24,443 bases of DNA, from NCBI GenBank assembly GCA_045606265.1, contig JAZURO010000176.1:1-24443 (forward strand), given 5' to 3'. Below the pieces are notes generated by a model, which made no database searches, was not told where the DNA came from, and saw only the letters and a list, made by a program, of their open reading frames with translations. The DNA comes from RGIG4608 sp045606265. GTDB taxonomy: Bacteria; Bacillota; Clostridia; Oscillospirales; CAG-272. Shown here one piece after another: positions 22,305-24,443 of the stretch. Position 1 is the first letter of the stretch. The number at the start of each line of letters is the position of its first letter. Position numbers and translations under genes: made by a program.

Positions 22305-24443
22305 TTAGATCTTATTTTTCTTTCTGAGAATACCTGCAACAGCTGCGCTCAAGCCACCTGCGATTGCTACGCAACCAACGATAATGCTAACGATAGCTAT
22401 TGTTGACAAGGTGTCATAAGGAATTGTCTCTGTGATTGCATAATCACAGTTCAAGCACTTTCTTTCCTTCAAACCTTCAGCATTTGATGTAGGATCCTTT
22501 GTTACTCTCCAATCACCAAGAACGTGTTCAAGTAATTCTCCCTGTTCAAGATCACAGTTTTTACATTTGGAAAGCTTTGTACAAGTTGCGGGAGCAAAGT
22601 CGTGATCAAGCATGGAGTTTTCAACAGTTCTTGTATCCTTTTCTCCACATCTGTCACATTTTGCTGTTTCTGTGCCATTCTTTGTACATGTTGCATTGTC
22701 ATCGGATACGTAATTTGTAAAGCTGTGACCAAGCTCACCTGTTTCGGCAACTCTTGTGTCAGTTTCATCACATCCGTCACACTTTGCTGTTTCTGTACCT
22801 GTATCAGTACATGTTGCATTGCCATCGTGTACGTAATTTGTGAAGCTATGTCCGGGAGCTACTCTCTCTTCAAGACAACGGTCACAAACTGTATCCAAGC
22901 AATCGTCATAAATGTGGTTACAGTAAACGTTAAGTGCATCATAGATGTCATCAGCATCCTCGCTGTTTACGAAAATAACATTTTCGTTAACAAGTGCCAA
23001 AGCATAAAGATGCGCATTCAAAGCATCAACAACGGGTTCAAGTATCTCAGCATATTCGCCAAGCTCAAATCCCTTGAAGCTGTATCCAACAAATGCATTG
23101 CTTACAGGAGTAAGAACGATTGTTGCATCTGCAGGAGCATTTTCAAGAACGAATGCGATATTGCCGATAAATTCAGCATATCCGTAAATCATATTTTCAA
23201 CTGCGAAAACAACGAGATCCGCCTGAGGAACTACGATGGGTTCGAATGAAAGTGTGAAAATACCTGACAATCCGTTCTGATCGAGCATATCATAGATCAT
23301 AGGATTGATGTCGATATAGTGATATTCTTCAATTCCCTGTGCAAGAACTTCAAGTCTTACCTCAGCAAGGAATCTGTCAAGAGCTGCCTTGCCCTCTGCA
23401 TCAAGGTATTTATCCCAATCGAGATCCACAACCTGAGCATTGAGGTTTATATTGCTATCAATTGAACTCTTAACATTTGTAAGACCGCCAACGATCTGGT
23501 CCTTATATTCCTGGGGAATCCACTTATTAGAAGAAAAATTGGAAATAAGTGAATCAAGTCCGTTATACCAAGCCATAAGGTCGTCGTTTGAAGAGATGAT
23601 CTCAGCTACCTTACCTTCAACCTGTGCTTCAAGTAACTCAACAAAGGAGCCGTTATCAAACTTAGCTGTTACAAGGTCAGCATTGATAAGCTGTTCGATA
23701 TAATCATTTTCAAAGATTATAGAATCGTGCTTGTGAGCAAGATTGAGCTTGCCTGCAAGTGCGTCTGCATACGCAGCATTACCGATTGATACGTAATAAG
23801 AATCGTCTTTAAGCTCATAGTTTCCGTTAACTGCACCGTCGAGTGTATCGTTGATTGCAGCATAGATCTTTGCGATCATATCAGCAATGTATGCGCTGAT
23901 TCTTGTTGCTACAAAGTGAATATTCTGCTGTGTTTCGTATGCTTCTTCAAGAATGTCAAGCACGTCATCAAAAATCTGACCTGCAATTTCAATTCCGCCT
24001 TCAATAATTGCCTGACCGTCAATCAAAAGCTTAACGATATAGTCATAAAGCTGTTCTGCAACGATAATAGCGCCTTCTACTCTGCCGTAAACTTCAACAA
24101 GAAGATTAACTGTGTATCTGTACACCTCGGTTGCATGTACTACAAACGCCTTAACGTTTAAAATTGCGTTTTCTACTCTTGTATTGATCTCGTTTACGGT
24201 GTCAATAATCTTGTTGTAAATCTCGCAAGCCTTGATAATTGCCTGCTCGACTGAACCGTAGATGTTTGTAAGTGTTTCAACGAGCTTATTATATGCACCA
24301 ACAACTGTATCAACAGCCCCCTCAACGTAGAGGTTGATCTTAACGATAACTTCTACCAAAAGGTCATATGTATCACGTGCAATTCCGATTATCTCAACTG
24401 CCTTATCATAGTAAGGTGCAAGCTTCTCTGTTACGTGTTCAAC
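22305..24443 (-). CDS. Paralogous giant surface protein, C-terminal part (cut by window edge)
   Basis: The reading frame is open to the window's right edge, giving 712 visible residues; the true start lies outside. Counting from the edge, the visible order is as follows. Helical repeats come first (IYGSVEQAI, VYGRVEGAI), then a degenerate SGNH domain with YVSIGNAAY (GDS changed to GNA, about 217-225) and LDWDKYLDAEG (about 341). Next are cysteine modules with several CxxC pairs, a membrane helix (about 680-705) and a short basic end KKNKI. The same order and the same GNA change occur in the neighbouring giant gene, so the two are tandem paralogues. Its tail is short and lacks the neighbour's Lys-rich extension. 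An N-terminal active SGNH domain is expected but not visible. A TTG at 24359 is not a real start, because coding continues upstream. Confidence 0.85.
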   Translation of the reverse strand, partial: VEHVTEKLAPYYDKAVEIIGIARDTYDLLVEVIVKINLYVEGAVDTVVGAYNKLVETLTNIYGSVEQAIIKACEIYNKIIDTVNEINTRVENAILNVKAFVVHATEVYRYTVNLLVEVYGRVEGAIIVAEQLYDYIVKLLIDGQAIIEGGIEIAGQIFDDVLDILEEAYETQQNIHFVATRISAYIADMIAKIYAAINDTLDGAVNGNYELKDDSYYVSIGNAAYADALAGKLNLAHKHDSIIFENDYIEQLINADLVTAKFDNGSFVELLEAQVEGKVAEIISSNDDLMAWYNGLDSLISNFSSNKWIPQEYKDQIVGGLTNVKSSIDSNINLNAQVVDLDWDKYLDAEGKAALDRFLAEVRLEVLAQGIEEYHYIDINPMIYDMLDQNGLSGIFTLSFEPIVVPQADLVVFAVENMIYGYAEFIGNIAFVLENAPADATIVLTPVSNAFVGYSFKGFELGEYAEILEPVVDALNAHLYALALVNENVIFVNSEDADDIYDALNVYCNHIYDDCLDTVCDRCLEERVAPGHSFTNYVHDGNATCTDTGTETAKCDGCDETDTRVAETGELGHSFTNYVSDDNATCTKNGTETAKCDRCGEKDTRTVENSMLDHDFAPATCTKLSKCKNCDLEQGELLEHVLGDWRVTKDPTSNAEGLKERKCLNCDYAITETIPYDTLSTIAIVSIIVGCVAIAGGLSAAVAGILRKKNKI
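22608..22853 (-). repeat. Two tandem 123-bp cysteine-module repeats
   Basis: Two 41-residue units are adjacent and in register, each starting GHSFTNYV, then NATC, then GTETAKCD-x-C and a DTR segment. Each carries one Cys followed by a CxxC pair. The DNA is also very similar between the copies, and similar to 16640-16700 in the other giant gene, pointing to recent duplication or gene conversion. Confidence 0.85.

Noticed and set aside
1..24443. CRISPR arrays, tRNAs, insertion sequences or phage genes
   Set aside because: No regularly spaced direct repeats, cloverleaf-like sequences, transposase/integrase domains or terminal inverted repeats were seen.

Overview
The window looks like chromosomal DNA from an anaerobic, low-to-moderate GC Clostridia, probably an uncultured gut or rumen member of the Oscillospirales/Christensenellales type. 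The main evidence is the SCIFF ranthipeptide locus (scfA-scfB), which is characteristic of Clostridia. Supporting evidence comes from Clostridia-type surface proteins ending in CxxC repeats, strong TTGACA-17-TATAAT promoters, GGAGG ribosome sites and compact hairpin terminators. No tRNA, rRNA, IS element, prophage or CRISPR array was seen.

Layout. Bases 1-200: a gene-free edge and the ftsK terminator. 201-2912 (-): FtsK/SpoIIIE DNA translocase. 3002-3379 (+): a half-size TSUP membrane protein. 3391-5169 (-): recA-recX operon. 5404-6234 (+): SDR oxidoreductase. 6336-7969 (+): processive family-2 glycosyltransferase overlapping a second half-size TSUP protein. 8040-10747 (+): rpsO-pnp with two structured RNA elements, a leader before rpsO and a long hairpin before pnp. 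10835-11905 (+): a membrane-anchored VanY-fold protein that has lost its catalytic residues. 11986-13110 (+): an orphan DHHW-family protein. 13140-16043 (-): scfA (50 aa, seven Cys), scfB (radical SAM maturase) and a PLP-dependent Orn/Lys/Arg-type decarboxylase, in that transcription order. 16201-21969 (-): a 1922-aa secreted, tail-anchored SGNH hydrolase. 22305 to the right edge (-): the C-terminal part of a paralogue of that protein.

How the parts relate. FtsK, RecA/RecX and S15/PNPase are housekeeping genes for chromosome segregation, recombination, translation and RNA turnover. The glycosyltransferase, VanY-like protein, DHHW protein and the two giant SGNH proteins all point to the cell envelope.

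The most unusual content is the tandem pair of giant surface proteins. The complete one has an apparently active N-terminal SGNH domain with an inserted Cys-rich knuckle, at least eleven near-exact 22-residue helical repeats, a second set of roughly 45-residue helical repeats, and a second SGNH-like domain in which GDS has become GNA. It ends with CxxC modules, a membrane helix and a Lys-rich tail. The paralogue keeps the same dead SGNH domain with the same GNA substitution, which suggests a retained non-catalytic function. The promoter of the complete giant gene also resembles the scfA promoter through the -35/-10 spacer, hinting at shared control.
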